Origin: CAZZDK01 sp964652235
GTDB taxonomy: Bacteria; Pseudomonadota; Alphaproteobacteria; UBA9219
DNA: 64,000 nt
NCBI GenBank assembly: GCA_964652235.1
Contig: CAZZDK010000006.1
Coordinates: 37,297-101,296, forward strand
Direction of reading: 5' to 3'
Shown here: positions 24,896 to 34,885 of the stretch, piece after piece
Layout of the letters: the number at the start of each line of letters is the position of its first letter
Numbering within the stretch: position 1 is the stretch's first letter
Position numbers and translations under genes: made by a program
Notes under the pieces: model-generated
Databases searched by the model: none
Told to the model about the DNA's origin: nothing
What the model saw: only the letters and a program-made list of their open reading frames with translations

Positions 24896-26523
24896 GAAAC
24901 GGCCTCCAAAAGGTCTTTCTCAAGCCCGAAATAAGCGGCCTTGGGCAGGCAATGGGGCCGCAGGCCGTTGTTTCGGAATTCGACGGAAAGCCGCCCGTCC
25001 GGCAATTCGCCCGTCACGTCGCAGACGAAAAGGTCCTGCATGGCGATGACGTCGCCCTCCATGCCGATGATCTCCGAGATTTGCGTGACGCGCCGCGAGC
25101 CGTCGCGCATACGGCTGACCTGGATGATCATATCGACGGCAGAGGCGATTTGCTGGTGAATCGCGCGCGGCGCCAGGTTGGCGCCGCCCAGACCGACCAT
25201 GTTTTCCAGCCGCATGATCGCTTCGCGCGGGCGGTTGGCGTGAACGGTGGACAGCGAACCGTCGTGGCCCGTATTCATGGCCTGAAGCATATCAATGGCC
25301 TCGCCGCCGCGCGTTTCGCCGACGATGATCCGGTCGGGACGCATACGCAGGGCGTTTTTGAGAAGATCGCGCATGGTGACCTCGCCGTGGCCTTCCAGGT
25401 TGGGGGGCCGCGTTTCCAGCCGCACGACGTGCGGCTGCTGCAGTTGCAGTTCCGCCGCGTCTTCGATGGTGACGATGCGCTCGCCGTGGTCGATCATCTG
25501 CGAAAGGGCGTTGAGCAGGGTCGTCTTGCCCGAACCCGTGCCGCCGGAAATCAGGATGTTGAGGCGGCAGCGCCCGGCGATCCGCAAAACCTGCGCCATC
25601 TGCGGCGACATACTGCCGAGCTGGATCATGGAATCGAGCGTGATTTTCTTGCGCGAGAATTTACGTATCGTGATGGCCGGTCCGTCGATGGCGAGCGGTG
25701 GAATGATGATGTTGACGCGGCTGCCGTCGGCCAGGCGCGCGTCGCAAAGCGGCGAGCTTTCGTCGATGCGCCGTCCGATGGCGGTGACGATCCGCGTGGC
25801 CACCGCCATGACGTGCGCGTTGTCGCGGAACGTCACGTCGGTCAGCGCGAGTTTGCCTTTCTTCTCGCAATAAACCTGCTTGGGGCCGTTGACCATGACC
25901 TCGGAAATGTTTTCGTCGGCCAACAATGGCTCCAGCGGGCCGAGGCCCAGCATATCGTTGAGGAGCTGCTCCACCAGCTCCACGCGCTCGGCGGCGTTGA
26001 GCTGGATTTTCGTTTCGGTCAGAAGTTCGGCGACGACGCCCTTCAAGTCGCGGGCCAGATCCTCGCGCTCCATGCGCGCGGCGGCGGAGGTGTCGATACG
26101 CTCCAGGACAAGGGGGTGTATCTTGATTTTCGCCGCGCTGACGCTGGCGCGGCTGGCCGCGCTGATGATGGGCGTTTCCTTCGCGCGGCTCGCGGCGACG
26201 GGGAGTTCGTCGGTTTCGGCGGCTGGTTGGGGCGGAGGTTCCGGGACATTTTGGTCTTTCTTCTTCGCCGCTTCGCTCAAAAGAGCGTTGGTCAGAATCG
26301 TCACCAAATCGCGCTGGTCGAGCAGATTCAGCTCCAGCCCCTGCGTGTGCAGGAACGAAAGCGCCAGGCTTTTCGTTTCGCGCACAAGCTCGGCGCGCGC
26401 TATGGTCTCCATCTTTTCCGGGGGAATGTTTTTTCTGATTTCCGGCAGAATCCGTTCGCAAAGAACGGCGAGCGTGTTGTCCACGGAAGGCGGCTTGGTC
26501 TCGGAAGGGCCGGGCGCGGACAC
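24892..26523 (-). CDS. tadA: Tad pilus secretion ATPase TadA/CpaF
   Basis: Hexameric secretion ATPase powering Flp pilus assembly. The C-terminal 350 residues show Walker A SGGTGSGKTTLLNAL, the Asp box, Walker B RIIVGETRGGEAIDMLQAMNTGH and the His box STVHAN. The N-terminal 170 residues hold a CpaF-type extension with two low-complexity Ala/Pro/Lys segments. The start at 26523 immediately follows the tadZ stop. A long open frame on the opposite strand (24952-26931) is a shadow of this gene. Confidence 0.95.
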   Translation of the reverse strand: MSAPGPSETKPPSVDNTLAVLCERILPEIRKNIPPEKMETIARAELVRETKSLALSFLHTQGLELNLLDQRDLVTILTNALLSEAAKKKDQNVPEPPPQPAAETDELPVAASRAKETPIISAASRASVSAAKIKIHPLVLERIDTSAAARMEREDLARDLKGVVAELLTETKIQLNAAERVELVEQLLNDMLGLGPLEPLLADENISEVMVNGPKQVYCEKKGKLALTDVTFRDNAHVMAVATRIVTAIGRRIDESSPLCDARLADGSRVNIIIPPLAIDGPAITIRKFSRKKITLDSMIQLGSMSPQMAQVLRIAGRCRLNILISGGTGSGKTTLLNALSQMIDHGERIVTIEDAAELQLQQPHVVRLETRPPNLEGHGEVTMRDLLKNALRMRPDRIIVGETRGGEAIDMLQAMNTGHDGSLSTVHANRPREAIMRLENMVGLGGANLAPRAIHQQIASAVDMIIQVSRMRDGSRRVTQISEIIGMEGDVIAMQDLFVCDVTGELPDGRLSVEFRNNGLRPHCLPKAAYFGLEKDLLEAVS

Positions 26524-27738
26524 TTAGGCCTTCTCCTTGCTTCCGGGAAACAAAAGGCCGAAGAGGTTGGCCTGCTTCTTTTCCGTTTTTTCCTTGACCG
26601 GGCCTTGTTCGAGAAGGTGGGCGGCCAGCTCGCGCAGGCTCTTGGTCAAAGGCGCGTGCGGCGCGATGGTTCCAAGCGTCTTGCCCGCGTTGCTGGCCGA
26701 AGAGACGTTTTTCGGATCGTCCGGCAGGATAAAGTCTATCTTCGCGCCCGCGCCCTTGGCGAAAGCCGCCTCGTCCACCGCCGCCGGATGGGCCGGTCCG
26801 ATCCGCGTTGCGATCTGCGTGATCCGCGCCGTGGAGCCGAGACCCTTGATCATCGTGCGCAAACGCAGCGTGTCGCGGATACCGACCAACGACATTTCGG
26901 TGACGAGAACGATTTCATGCGCTGTCGCTAAAAGGCGCTTCTGGGCCGCCGCCAGGTGGCGCGGCAGGTCCACGACGACGGCCTGATAGGTCAGGCGCAT
27001 CTCTCTTAGAAGAGCGGCGATCGCGCCGGGGTCCACATGAATCTGGTCCTCGATGGTTTCCTCGGCGCTCAGGACGGCGAGGTTGTCGCTTTCGGGGACA
27101 ATGGCGCCGGAGATCATCAGGCCGTCCACGCGTTGCGGCGAACTCACGATGTCGCGCAGGCCGTGTCCCGGCTCAAGGTCCAGCGCCAGGGCGCTCGTGC
27201 CGTATTGAAGGTCCAGATCGATCAGAACGGTCTTTTTCTTCATTTCGTGCGCGAGCAGCCAGGCGACGTTGGTCGCGACGGTGGACGTGCCCAGCCCGCC
27301 CCGAACGCCGAGAAAGACAATGGATTTGGCTTCCTTGGGGGCAGCGGTTCCGTCGGCGCCGCGTTCGCGGGTAGCGCCCAACATCGCCTGGGTCAAAAGC
27401 TCGGGCGTGAGAGGCTTGACCAGATAATCCGAAAGGCCGGAAGCCAACATCCCTCGGTAAAGGGGAACGTCGTTCGCGCTGCCGACGGCGATCAGGTGAC
27501 AGGCGGGGCCGCACAGGCTCACGAGCCGCGCCGCGACCTGAATGGGCTGCAATTGCCCGTCGAAATCCACGATGGCCAGTTTGGGCGGCGGGTCGGATTC
27601 CAGGAGATTCGAGAAAAGATCGGGGCTGCCGATCCGGACGGAATCCATGGGAAAACCCTGCTTTTGCGCCCATTCCCGGACGGAAACGGCGGTTTCTTCG
27701 TCGCTTACGAAAGCCATGAACTCGCTGTGCATACCCAT
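26524..27738 (-). CDS. cpaE: Tad pilus localisation protein TadZ/CpaE
   Basis: MinD/ParA-like ATPase that positions the Tad machine at the pole. Residues 1-120 form a receiver-like domain (KLAIVDFDGQLQPIQVAARL, SGLSDYLVKPLTPELL). The ATPase domain begins SIVFLGVRGGLGTSTVATNVAWLLAHE, where the usual P-loop lysine of GKT is replaced, as commonly in CpaE proteins, and continues with VLIDLDLQYGTSALALDLEPG. Start chosen at the ATG at 27738; an in-frame TTG at 27747 is less likely. It sits 17 bases after the cpaD stop. Confidence 0.92.
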   Translation of the reverse strand: MGMHSEFMAFVSDEETAVSVREWAQKQGFPMDSVRIGSPDLFSNLLESDPPPKLAIVDFDGQLQPIQVAARLVSLCGPACHLIAVGSANDVPLYRGMLASGLSDYLVKPLTPELLTQAMLGATRERGADGTAAPKEAKSIVFLGVRGGLGTSTVATNVAWLLAHEMKKKTVLIDLDLQYGTSALALDLEPGHGLRDIVSSPQRVDGLMISGAIVPESDNLAVLSAEETIEDQIHVDPGAIAALLREMRLTYQAVVVDLPRHLAAAQKRLLATAHEIVLVTEMSLVGIRDTLRLRTMIKGLGSTARITQIATRIGPAHPAAVDEAAFAKGAGAKIDFILPDDPKNVSSASNAGKTLGTIAPHAPLTKSLRELAAHLLEQGPVKEKTEKKQANLFGLLFPGSKEKA

Positions 27739-27755
27739 TTTCTTCAATCCAAAAG

Positions 27756-28175
27756 TTATTTAAGCGCGCCGCCGCCTATGCGTTTGTCTTCGTCGCGTTC
27801 CGTTTTCCTGGGCGAATCCAAACCCGGATCAATCAGAGGCGTCGTTTTTCCGGCCTGATAGCGCGAAATGGCCGCCGAGGCCGCGATGGCGTCCGGCGGA
27901 CCCATATCCTCGCCTTCGATCAAATCTTCAGGACGATCAACCTGCGCCGCCAGATTGACCGCCGTAGCGCAACCGAAGGTAGGCCAGGGCACGTTGTCCT
28001 GCGGATCGCCCAGATCGACATCGTTCCAGCTTGGGCATTCCGGCGGGATCGCGACCATGCCCTTGCCATCGGGCGCGGGCACCAGCCGGATTCTGTAATC
28101 CTGGCTCGTTCCGGGAGAGCCGCACCCCGCCAGGGAAACGCCGAGAAGCGCGAGAAAAAGACAGGTTAAACGCAT
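27756..28175 (-). CDS. cpaD: CpaD-like pilus lipoprotein (short)
   Basis: A 139-residue lipoprotein: signal peptide MRLTCLFLALLGVSLAGC with lipobox LAGC. The conserved CpaD C-terminal region follows: CPSWNDVDLGDPQDN, then FGCATAVNLAAQVDRPEDLI, the family signature, and AISRYQAGKT. Typical CpaD proteins exceed 200 residues, so the N-terminal part is much reduced. It lies between the secretin and tadZ genes, the usual position. Start at the ATG at 28175 is fixed by the signal peptide. Confidence 0.85.
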   Translation of the reverse strand: MRLTCLFLALLGVSLAGCGSPGTSQDYRIRLVPAPDGKGMVAIPPECPSWNDVDLGDPQDNVPWPTFGCATAVNLAAQVDRPEDLIEGEDMGPPDAIAASAAISRYQAGKTTPLIDPGLDSPRKTERDEDKRIGGGALK

Positions 28176-28179
28176 GGCG

Positions 28180-29805
28180 TCACTCCATGATGAACCCGCC
28201 CGGACCGGTGGGGGCGGACGGCGAAGAAGATTTCTGGACCAAAGGTTTGGGCGTCGCCGCAGGCGTGGACATCGGCGCTGCTGCCAGCGGCGCTGCCGAA
28301 GCGGCCGGTTGAACCGCCGCGCGCGGCGCGGCGGCGGGAACGGGCTCCGGCACGTTATCAAAGGGAACGTCTTCGACCTTCACGGCGCGGGGCTGGCCCG
28401 TCAATGGGCGGGCGCTCTTGTCGCTGTTCGTGCGTCTCATACCGAAAAAGAAGTCTCCATCCGAAGGCGGGCTGAGACCGTCCGTCGGCAGGGCGAACTT
28501 TTCCTGCCTGGCGGGCTTGACGATATAGGGCGTGATGATGATGACCAGCTCGCTCTCGTTGTTCTGAAAGCGCGACGAGCGGAAGAGGGGCCCCAAAATC
28601 GGAATGTCGCCCAGGAAGGGGAACTTGTCGATGGATTGGGTCTGCTGGTTGTTGAGCAGGCCGCCGAGCGCGAAGCTCTGCCCGCTGTTCAGCTCCAGCG
28701 TCGTTTCGGCGCGGCGGGTGGTCAGCGCGGGCACCTCGACATTGTTGAGCGTGATCGCGCCCACGCCGGAAAGCTGGCTGACTTCGGGGCGGACGTGCAG
28801 GTTGATCCGGTTCTCGCCGATGATGGTGGGCGTAAAGGCCAGAGAGACGCCGTATTGCTTCCATTCGATCGTGATGGTGTCCTGCGATTGAGGCACCGGA
28901 ACCGGGAATTCGCCGCCTGCCAGGAAGCTGGCCGTTTCGCCCGAAAGCGCCGTGAGCGAAGGTTCGGCTAAAATCGTCACCAAACCGTCCTGGGCGAGGG
29001 CGTCGATCATGCCGTTGATGTTGAAGTGGCTGTTGGTGAAATTGCCGTAAATCGCGTCGTTCGTGGCGTCGCCGAGCTTCGTTCGCGCGATGGCCTTGCC
29101 CGCCGTATAGAAATCCGCGCCCGTGGCCAGGCCGACGGCGAAGCTGCCGATATTGCCCATGGCCTCCCAATCGATTCCGAAGCGCTTATCCACGTCGCGC
29201 GAAACCTCGGCGAAGCGAACCTTGATCTGAACCTGGTCGTTGGCGCGCACCTTGATGCGGTTGATGATGTCGCTCGACTCCTTCGGCACAAAGCGGGCCG
29301 CGATGCGCCGCGCCTCTTCGACGACGGCGGCGCTAGGGGCCTCGCCGGAGAGGATCAGGCCGTTCGGAACCGCCTCGGCCCGAATGGCGCTGTCGGGAGA
29401 AATGGCGCGCAAGGTCCGCTCAAGTTCCGAAACGTCCGGCTTCACGACGACCGTCCGGTGCGAAAGAACGGCGCCTGCGTCGTCGCTGATGATCAGGGTC
29501 GTCTCACCCGGCTTCTTGCCGAAGACCATGACGCGGGTGGGCGTCACGATCTGCACGTCGGCCACTTCGGGATTGGCGATGAAAACGGTCGAGGCCGGTT
29601 TTTCGATCTCCACGACCTCGCTTCGGTCCACGGCGACGCCGAGAGGGCGCGGCACGGATCTGACGGCGGCGCGGGCGATGTCCATCGCCTGAATCTTTTC
29701 CGCCGTCGCGGCCCAGGGGGCGGCGGGCGAAGAGAGCAAAAACCCCGCCGCGAGAACGAGCGAGACGAAGGAACGCAAAGAGGGGAGGGGGCGCGCGCGC
29801 ATCAT
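28180..29805 (-). CDS. cpaC: Tad pilus outer-membrane secretin CpaC/RcpA
   Basis: Forms the outer-membrane pore for the Flp pilus. Signal peptide at residues 1-33, an N-terminal pilus-assembly domain (PLGVAVDRSEVVEIEKPAST, VMVFGKKPGETTLIISDD), a BON-like segment, then the secretin domain with EFPVPVPQSQDTITIEWKQYG and the signature PFLGDIPILGPLFRSSRF followed by ELVIIITPYIVKP. The C-terminal 90 residues are Ala/Pro-rich. The start overlaps cpaB's stop (ATGA-type). Confidence 0.95.
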   Translation of the reverse strand: MMRARPLPSLRSFVSLVLAAGFLLSSPAAPWAATAEKIQAMDIARAAVRSVPRPLGVAVDRSEVVEIEKPASTVFIANPEVADVQIVTPTRVMVFGKKPGETTLIISDDAGAVLSHRTVVVKPDVSELERTLRAISPDSAIRAEAVPNGLILSGEAPSAAVVEEARRIAARFVPKESSDIINRIKVRANDQVQIKVRFAEVSRDVDKRFGIDWEAMGNIGSFAVGLATGADFYTAGKAIARTKLGDATNDAIYGNFTNSHFNINGMIDALAQDGLVTILAEPSLTALSGETASFLAGGEFPVPVPQSQDTITIEWKQYGVSLAFTPTIIGENRINLHVRPEVSQLSGVGAITLNNVEVPALTTRRAETTLELNSGQSFALGGLLNNQQTQSIDKFPFLGDIPILGPLFRSSRFQNNESELVIIITPYIVKPARQEKFALPTDGLSPPSDGDFFFGMRRTNSDKSARPLTGQPRAVKVEDVPFDNVPEPVPAAAPRAAVQPAASAAPLAAAPMSTPAATPKPLVQKSSSPSAPTGPGGFIME

Positions 29806-30713
29806 TCGTTTCCTTCCGGAGAGGTCAAGTCATAAACGGATTCCGAAACCTCCTTGCCTCGGATGACCGTGATTTTCTGGACCAGGCCCGTGCGGTTGGA
29901 CGGCGAGGGCAGAAAGGCGCTGCTCACGTCGCTGTCCCACGTCAGGCCGGGAGGGGAATCTTCGTTCAGGACGATGGAATCCGCGCCTGCGGCGGTCGCC
30001 GGTTTTTCGTTTTGGGGGATGTCCCGCGCGATGCTGCGCAGGGCCAACGACAAGGTTCCCATTTCTCCCGCCAGCGCCACGGTTTCGGCCTGCTTGCCCG
30101 TCACTTCGAGCGTTGCGGTCTGGGCGACTTTGGGCGTGGTCGCCTGGTCGTCCATGCGTTGGTCGAGCGCGAGAACGCGCACGTCACGCAAGATCGTCTC
30201 GCTGACTTTTCTTGTTGCGCCGCCCTCCGTGCCGCCGCGCCCGCCGATCTGGCGCGTGACGATCACGTCCACATGGTCTCCCGGAAAGATAAAGCCCGCT
30301 ACGCCCGCCACGGCGGAGGTGGAAATCGAAATGGCTCTCATGCCCGGCGCGAGCGCCGCCGCCATAAAGCCGCTCTGTCCCGGTTTGACGACGCGCCCGA
30401 CGACGATCGGCTCGCCCGCTCTCATGCCGTAGCGGACGACGTTGCCGATATAGGCGGCCTTGTCCGTCTGTCCCTTCACCGCGTAATTGTCGGTCTTTCC
30501 TTCGGCGGGCCAGGGGTACCATTCGATGTCGGAATCCTTGAGGATCGTGCCTGCGGGCAGATCCTTCGTCGCCACGAGAATTTCATGTCCCACTTTGGCG
30601 GCGCGACGTTCGCTCGGTTCGCCGCCGCCTGAGAGAATGCTTCGCGCCAAAAGAACGGTTCCGCCCGCGATCAGGAGCGCCACGACTAGAAGAGCTATTT
30701 TTCGTGTAGGCAT
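29802..30713 (-). CDS. cpaB: Flp pilus assembly protein CpaB/RcpC
   Basis: Periplasmic, membrane-anchored SAF-domain protein. An N-terminal helix (KIALLVVALLIAGGTVLLA) is followed by the SAF domain, with ILVATKDLPAGTILKDSDIEWYPWP and AGEPIVVGRVVKP, then the RcpC domain with MRAISISTSAVAGVAGFIFPGDHVDVI and ILRDVRVLALDQRM. The length of 303 is typical. It lies 12 bases from cpaA in the operon. Confidence 0.94.
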   Translation of the reverse strand: MPTRKIALLVVALLIAGGTVLLARSILSGGGEPSERRAAKVGHEILVATKDLPAGTILKDSDIEWYPWPAEGKTDNYAVKGQTDKAAYIGNVVRYGMRAGEPIVVGRVVKPGQSGFMAAALAPGMRAISISTSAVAGVAGFIFPGDHVDVIVTRQIGGRGGTEGGATRKVSETILRDVRVLALDQRMDDQATTPKVAQTATLEVTGKQAETVALAGEMGTLSLALRSIARDIPQNEKPATAAGADSIVLNEDSPPGLTWDSDVSSAFLPSPSNRTGLVQKITVIRGKEVSESVYDLTSPEGNE

Positions 30714-30725
30714 CGTCGAAACTCC

Positions 30726-31223
30726 TTAACCCGAAAGGTCCGGGCGGGACAGAAGAAGCAGCGCGGACAGCCCGCCGAGGGCGATGGCCACGCCGTAGGG
30801 GATGGGTACCCGCGTCAGCGACAAAGGTTCCGTCGATCGGGACAGCCTGTGCCGCACAAAAATCAAAGCGCCGATACCCAAACTGAGAATTCCGCCCGCA
30901 AGGGCGGTGACGACAAGAAGCGTTCCTTCGAAGGAAGGACCTGCCCAAAGACTAAGCGCCGCAAGCAGTTTCACGTCGCCAGCGCCCGCCAGCCTTTTAG
31001 CATAAAGCGCATAACCAAAGGTAAAAACGATGGCGGAAATAAGCAAATGTTTTTCCCATGCCACGGCGGCGGGCGAGAGCCAGACGAAAAGCGGAAACAA
31101 AAGAACCAGGAGAAGACACGTCCAGTTCGGAATACGGAAGGCGCGCGCGTCGCTGACCGCCGCGAAAACCGTGACGGCCCCGGCCAGGGCCAAAGTGAGT
31201 TGAGACCACATCTCCGCTTTCAT
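30726..31223 (-). CDS. cpaA: Prepilin peptidase CpaA (A24 family)
   Basis: Small integral-membrane aspartyl protease that cleaves the Flp prepilin leader. Of the two catalytic aspartates, one is in VSDARAFRIPNW near the N-terminus and the other in LAGAGDVKLLAALSLW (GxGD motif). Five to six hydrophobic segments in 165 residues are normal for the short CpaA form without N-methylation domain. I start at the ATG at 31223 (MKAEMWSQ) rather than upstream in-frame codons. First gene of the minus-strand cpa/tad operon downstream of the pilin terminator. Confidence 0.9.
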   Translation of the reverse strand: MKAEMWSQLTLALAGAVTVFAAVSDARAFRIPNWTCLLLVLLFPLFVWLSPAAVAWEKHLLISAIVFTFGYALYAKRLAGAGDVKLLAALSLWAGPSFEGTLLVVTALAGGILSLGIGALIFVRHRLSRSTEPLSLTRVPIPYGVAIALGGLSALLLLSRPDLSG

Positions 31224-31304
31224 GGGTATCCCCTTGGCGCGAAAAGAGAAAGCAGTATGCGGCAGGGTTATTAACAGGAGGTGAACGGCTCGCGGGAACG
31301 GACG

Positions 31305-31343
31305 CAAAAAACGAGGGGCGGAAAGCCTCCCGCCCCCCGTTTT
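31305..31343 (-). terminator. Rho-independent terminator after the Flp pilin gene
   Basis: On the minus strand: stem CGGGGGGCGG, loop GAGGCTTT, stem CCGCCCCTCG, then TTTTTTGCG. It lies about 20 bases after the pilin stop and so separates the abundant pilin message from the cpaA operon. Confidence 0.85.
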
Positions 31344-31362
31344 CTGTTTCTGCAGCTTGAAA

Positions 31363-31524
31363 TTAGCCGGCGTTCAAGCTGTTGGTGACCGTGCCGAACA
31401 CGCCGGCGATTTGGTCGCCAGCAAGGCCGACCGCAGCGATAATAGCCACGGCGATCAGAGAGGCGATGAGGCCGTACTCAATGGCCGTTGCGCCACCTTC
31501 TTCTTTCAGAAAACGGGTAAACAT
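31363..31524 (-). CDS. Flp-type IVb prepilin, 53 aa
   Basis: The structural pilin of the Tad/Flp pilus. The minus strand reads MFTRFLKEEGGATAIEYGLI and then a hydrophobic helix (ASLIAVAIIAAVGLAG) and a short tail ending SLNAG. The processing site is G/ATAIEY, with Glu at +5 and Tyr at +6 of the mature pilin, as the family requires. An AAGGAGAAGAAAGA ribosome binding site precedes the ATG, and a terminator follows. Too short for ordinary ORF cut-offs, but certain by motif and position next to cpaA. Confidence 0.95.
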   Translation of the reverse strand: MFTRFLKEEGGATAIEYGLIASLIAVAIIAAVGLAGDQIAGVFGTVTNSLNAG

Positions 31525-31675
31525 TCTTTCTTCTCCTTGGGTTGTCTGTTGGAAACGCGTTCCACCGTGAGCCTACGCTACAAGAACCCATTTAACAAAA
31601 TATGAATAAACGTTACGGGGAGCCGAATAATCGAAAAAAAAGCGCCCCAAAGACAAGGGTGTTTCTTGTTGTTTA

Positions 31676-33436
31676 TCAAATAGGTAGAATGCTTTCCGGT
31701 TGAGAGGTCGTCTGTTCCAGTCCGTAAATATCCTTTCTTAGATTCCCTATTGTCTCGCGGGTTTTCTCGGGATCGACGTCGAGTTTCTGCAAGGCGTAAT
31801 GGGCGATTCCGAAGGCGATTTCCCTTTCGCCCATGATGGCAAGACCCACGCCCATCTTGGCCATCAGGCGGGCTTCTTCGTCCGAATGGGTGCGGACGAC
31901 GATTTCAACGGAAGGGTTGGCCTTTTGCGCCTGGCGAATAACTTGCCGCGCGACGTAAGAGTCCGGAATCGTGACGATCAAAAGCCGCGCGCGGTCGGGA
32001 TGGGCCGCCGCGATGACCGCTTCGCGCGAGGCGTCGCCGTAAATGACCGTCTCGCCGTTTCTTCGGATCCGCTCGGTCAGGTTCCTGTCGGATTCGATAA
32101 CGACGAAGGGCAGGCCTTCTTCGCGCAAAGCTTTGGCGACGATGCTTCCGACCCGTCCGAAGCCGATAAGGATGGCGTGCTCGCCCAGTTCTTCGGGGAA
32201 AATCTCGCCTTTTTCGACAAAAGTGCGGCGGTATCGGGCCAGGCGCGGAGATTCGTTGACCCAGCGGGAGGCGCGCAGAGAAAGGGTCAGGATCAAGGGA
32301 TTGACGATAATCGAAAGAAGAGCCACGGCGACGATCAAATCCCGTTCCGCCGCGCCGTAGAGGCCGTTTTGGAAGCCCAAGGCGCTTAAGACGAAGGAGA
32401 ACTCGCCGATCTGGCAGAACGAGGCGCCGACAAGCGCCGCCGCGTGCAAAGGAACCCTCATGAAAACAAGCAGGATGAAGGTTAAAAAGCCTGTTCCCAG
32501 GATAATGGTCCCCAGGAAGATGAGAATTTCAAACAATTTTTGCGGAATGATGAAGGGATCGAACAGCATACCGATCGAGACGAAAAACAGGATCGTGAAA
32601 ATCTGCTGCATGGACAGGGCTTCGGAGGCGGCATGATGGTTCATGTCGCTTTCGCCGATCACGATGCCTGCGAAAAAAGCCCCCAGCGCAAGAGAAACGC
32701 CGAAGAGAAGAGCCGCGCCATAAGCGATGCCCAGCGCCATAACGACGACGGCCAGCGTGAACATCTCGCGCGAGCCGCTGCGGGCCACATAATTGAGAAG
32801 CGCCGGGATCACGTGTCGGCCGCCGAAGAGCATGACGACGACGAATCCCGTGACCTGGAGAAGGGTTTGCGCGAGGGAGGCCAAAAGGTCGCGCGGCGCG
32901 GCCCCGCCCACCGAGCCGAGAATAGGCAGCAGAACCAGCGCGAAAATGACGATCAGGTCCTGCACGACGAGCCAGCCCAAGGCGATCCGTCCGGCCAGGG
33001 CGTTAATCTGCCTTTTTTCGGTCAGGATGCGCGTGGCCACGGCGGTGCTGGCGATGGCCAGCGCCAGGCCGACGGTAATGGAAGAGGCCGGACGGCTTTC
33101 CAAAATCCAGGAGGCGGCGAAAGCGCCGACCGCCGTCGTTGTCGCGACCTGGAAAAAAGCGCCGGGGATGGCGATTTTGCGTACGCTGAAAAGGTCCTTG
33201 AAGGAAAAATGCATACCGATGTTGAAAAGCAAAAGCGCCACGCCTATCTCGGCCAGCTCGCTGGCGACTTCCTGATTGGCGATGACCCCCGGCGTAAAGG
33301 GGCCGATGGAAACACCCGCAAGCAAGTAACCGATCAAGGGGGGCAAGCCGATAGAACGGACGGCCAGGCCGCCGATAAAAGCGGCGACGAGACTGACGAC
33401 AAGCGTCGAAAGGAGGCCAATGTCATGATGCGGCAT
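31676..33436 (-). CDS. CPA2-family cation/proton antiporter with RCK domain (YbaL/Kef-like)
   Basis: Potassium or sodium/proton antiporter of the inner membrane. Residues 1-390 hold 12-13 helices of the Na_H_exchanger domain (LPPLIGYLLAGVSIGPFTPG, LLFNIGMHFSFKDLFSVRK, ASTAVATRILTEKR, FFVSIGMLFDP). Residues 413-530 form a TrkA-N/RCK nucleotide-binding domain, with ILIGFGRVGSIVAKALREEG and VIYGDASREAVI. No TrkA-C domain is evident. The size (586) fits YbaL-type proteins. It is transcribed alone; its upstream region contains a palindromic element. Confidence 0.9.
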   Translation of the reverse strand: MPHHDIGLLSTLVVSLVAAFIGGLAVRSIGLPPLIGYLLAGVSIGPFTPGVIANQEVASELAEIGVALLLFNIGMHFSFKDLFSVRKIAIPGAFFQVATTTAVGAFAASWILESRPASSITVGLALAIASTAVATRILTEKRQINALAGRIALGWLVVQDLIVIFALVLLPILGSVGGAAPRDLLASLAQTLLQVTGFVVVMLFGGRHVIPALLNYVARSGSREMFTLAVVVMALGIAYGAALLFGVSLALGAFFAGIVIGESDMNHHAASEALSMQQIFTILFFVSIGMLFDPFIIPQKLFEILIFLGTIILGTGFLTFILLVFMRVPLHAAALVGASFCQIGEFSFVLSALGFQNGLYGAAERDLIVAVALLSIIVNPLILTLSLRASRWVNESPRLARYRRTFVEKGEIFPEELGEHAILIGFGRVGSIVAKALREEGLPFVVIESDRNLTERIRRNGETVIYGDASREAVIAAAHPDRARLLIVTIPDSYVARQVIRQAQKANPSVEIVVRTHSDEEARLMAKMGVGLAIMGEREIAFGIAHYALQKLDVDPEKTRETIGNLRKDIYGLEQTTSQPESILPI

Positions 33437-33448
33437 GGGGCGCGGCCC

Positions 33449-33568
33449 AATCGAAATCTATTGGGCTGCAAACCAAGGGTTTCTGCGCTTCCGGCGCTCG
33501 CGTATTTTAACATACGCTGCGCTCCGGTTCTCGAAACCCTTGGTTTTCGCCTCAATATCTTTCAATTG
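33449..33568. repeat. Family B palindromic element (copy B2)
   Basis: Core TTGGGCTGCAAACCAAGGG at 33461 pairs with GAAACCCTTGGTTTTCGCC near 33535-33552. The middle GCGTATTTTAACATACGC is a small hairpin. Outer flanks (CAATCGAAATCTATTG and CAATATCTTTCAATTG) are also largely complementary. It lies between the CPA2 antiporter and metK genes, outside both reading frames. Confidence 0.85.
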
Positions 33569-33702
33569 AGTGCGCGCCCAGGGAAGCTACAATAAACAAC
33601 CGAAGCCCTTTCTTTTCCGTTAACTATCGTCTTGATCCGGGAAACGGATCGTGCTGGAATCGCCGACCTCTTAAGCAAAACCCAAACAAACGGGGAACGA
33701 AC

Positions 33703-34881
<1,179 letters not shown>

Positions 34882-34885
34882 GGCC

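Noticed and set aside
24952..26931. Open frame of 659 codons on the plus strand
   Set aside because: It is the antisense shadow of tadA and tadZ, both of which have clear motifs and operon context; high GC leaves long open frames on the opposite strand.
33570..33702. Possible SAM riboswitch in the metK leader
   Set aside because: There is a GATCCG/CGGATC hairpin, but I could not place the conserved residues of SAM-I, SAM-II, SAM/SAH or other SAM-binding classes, so I do not call it. A covariance-model search of this leader would decide.
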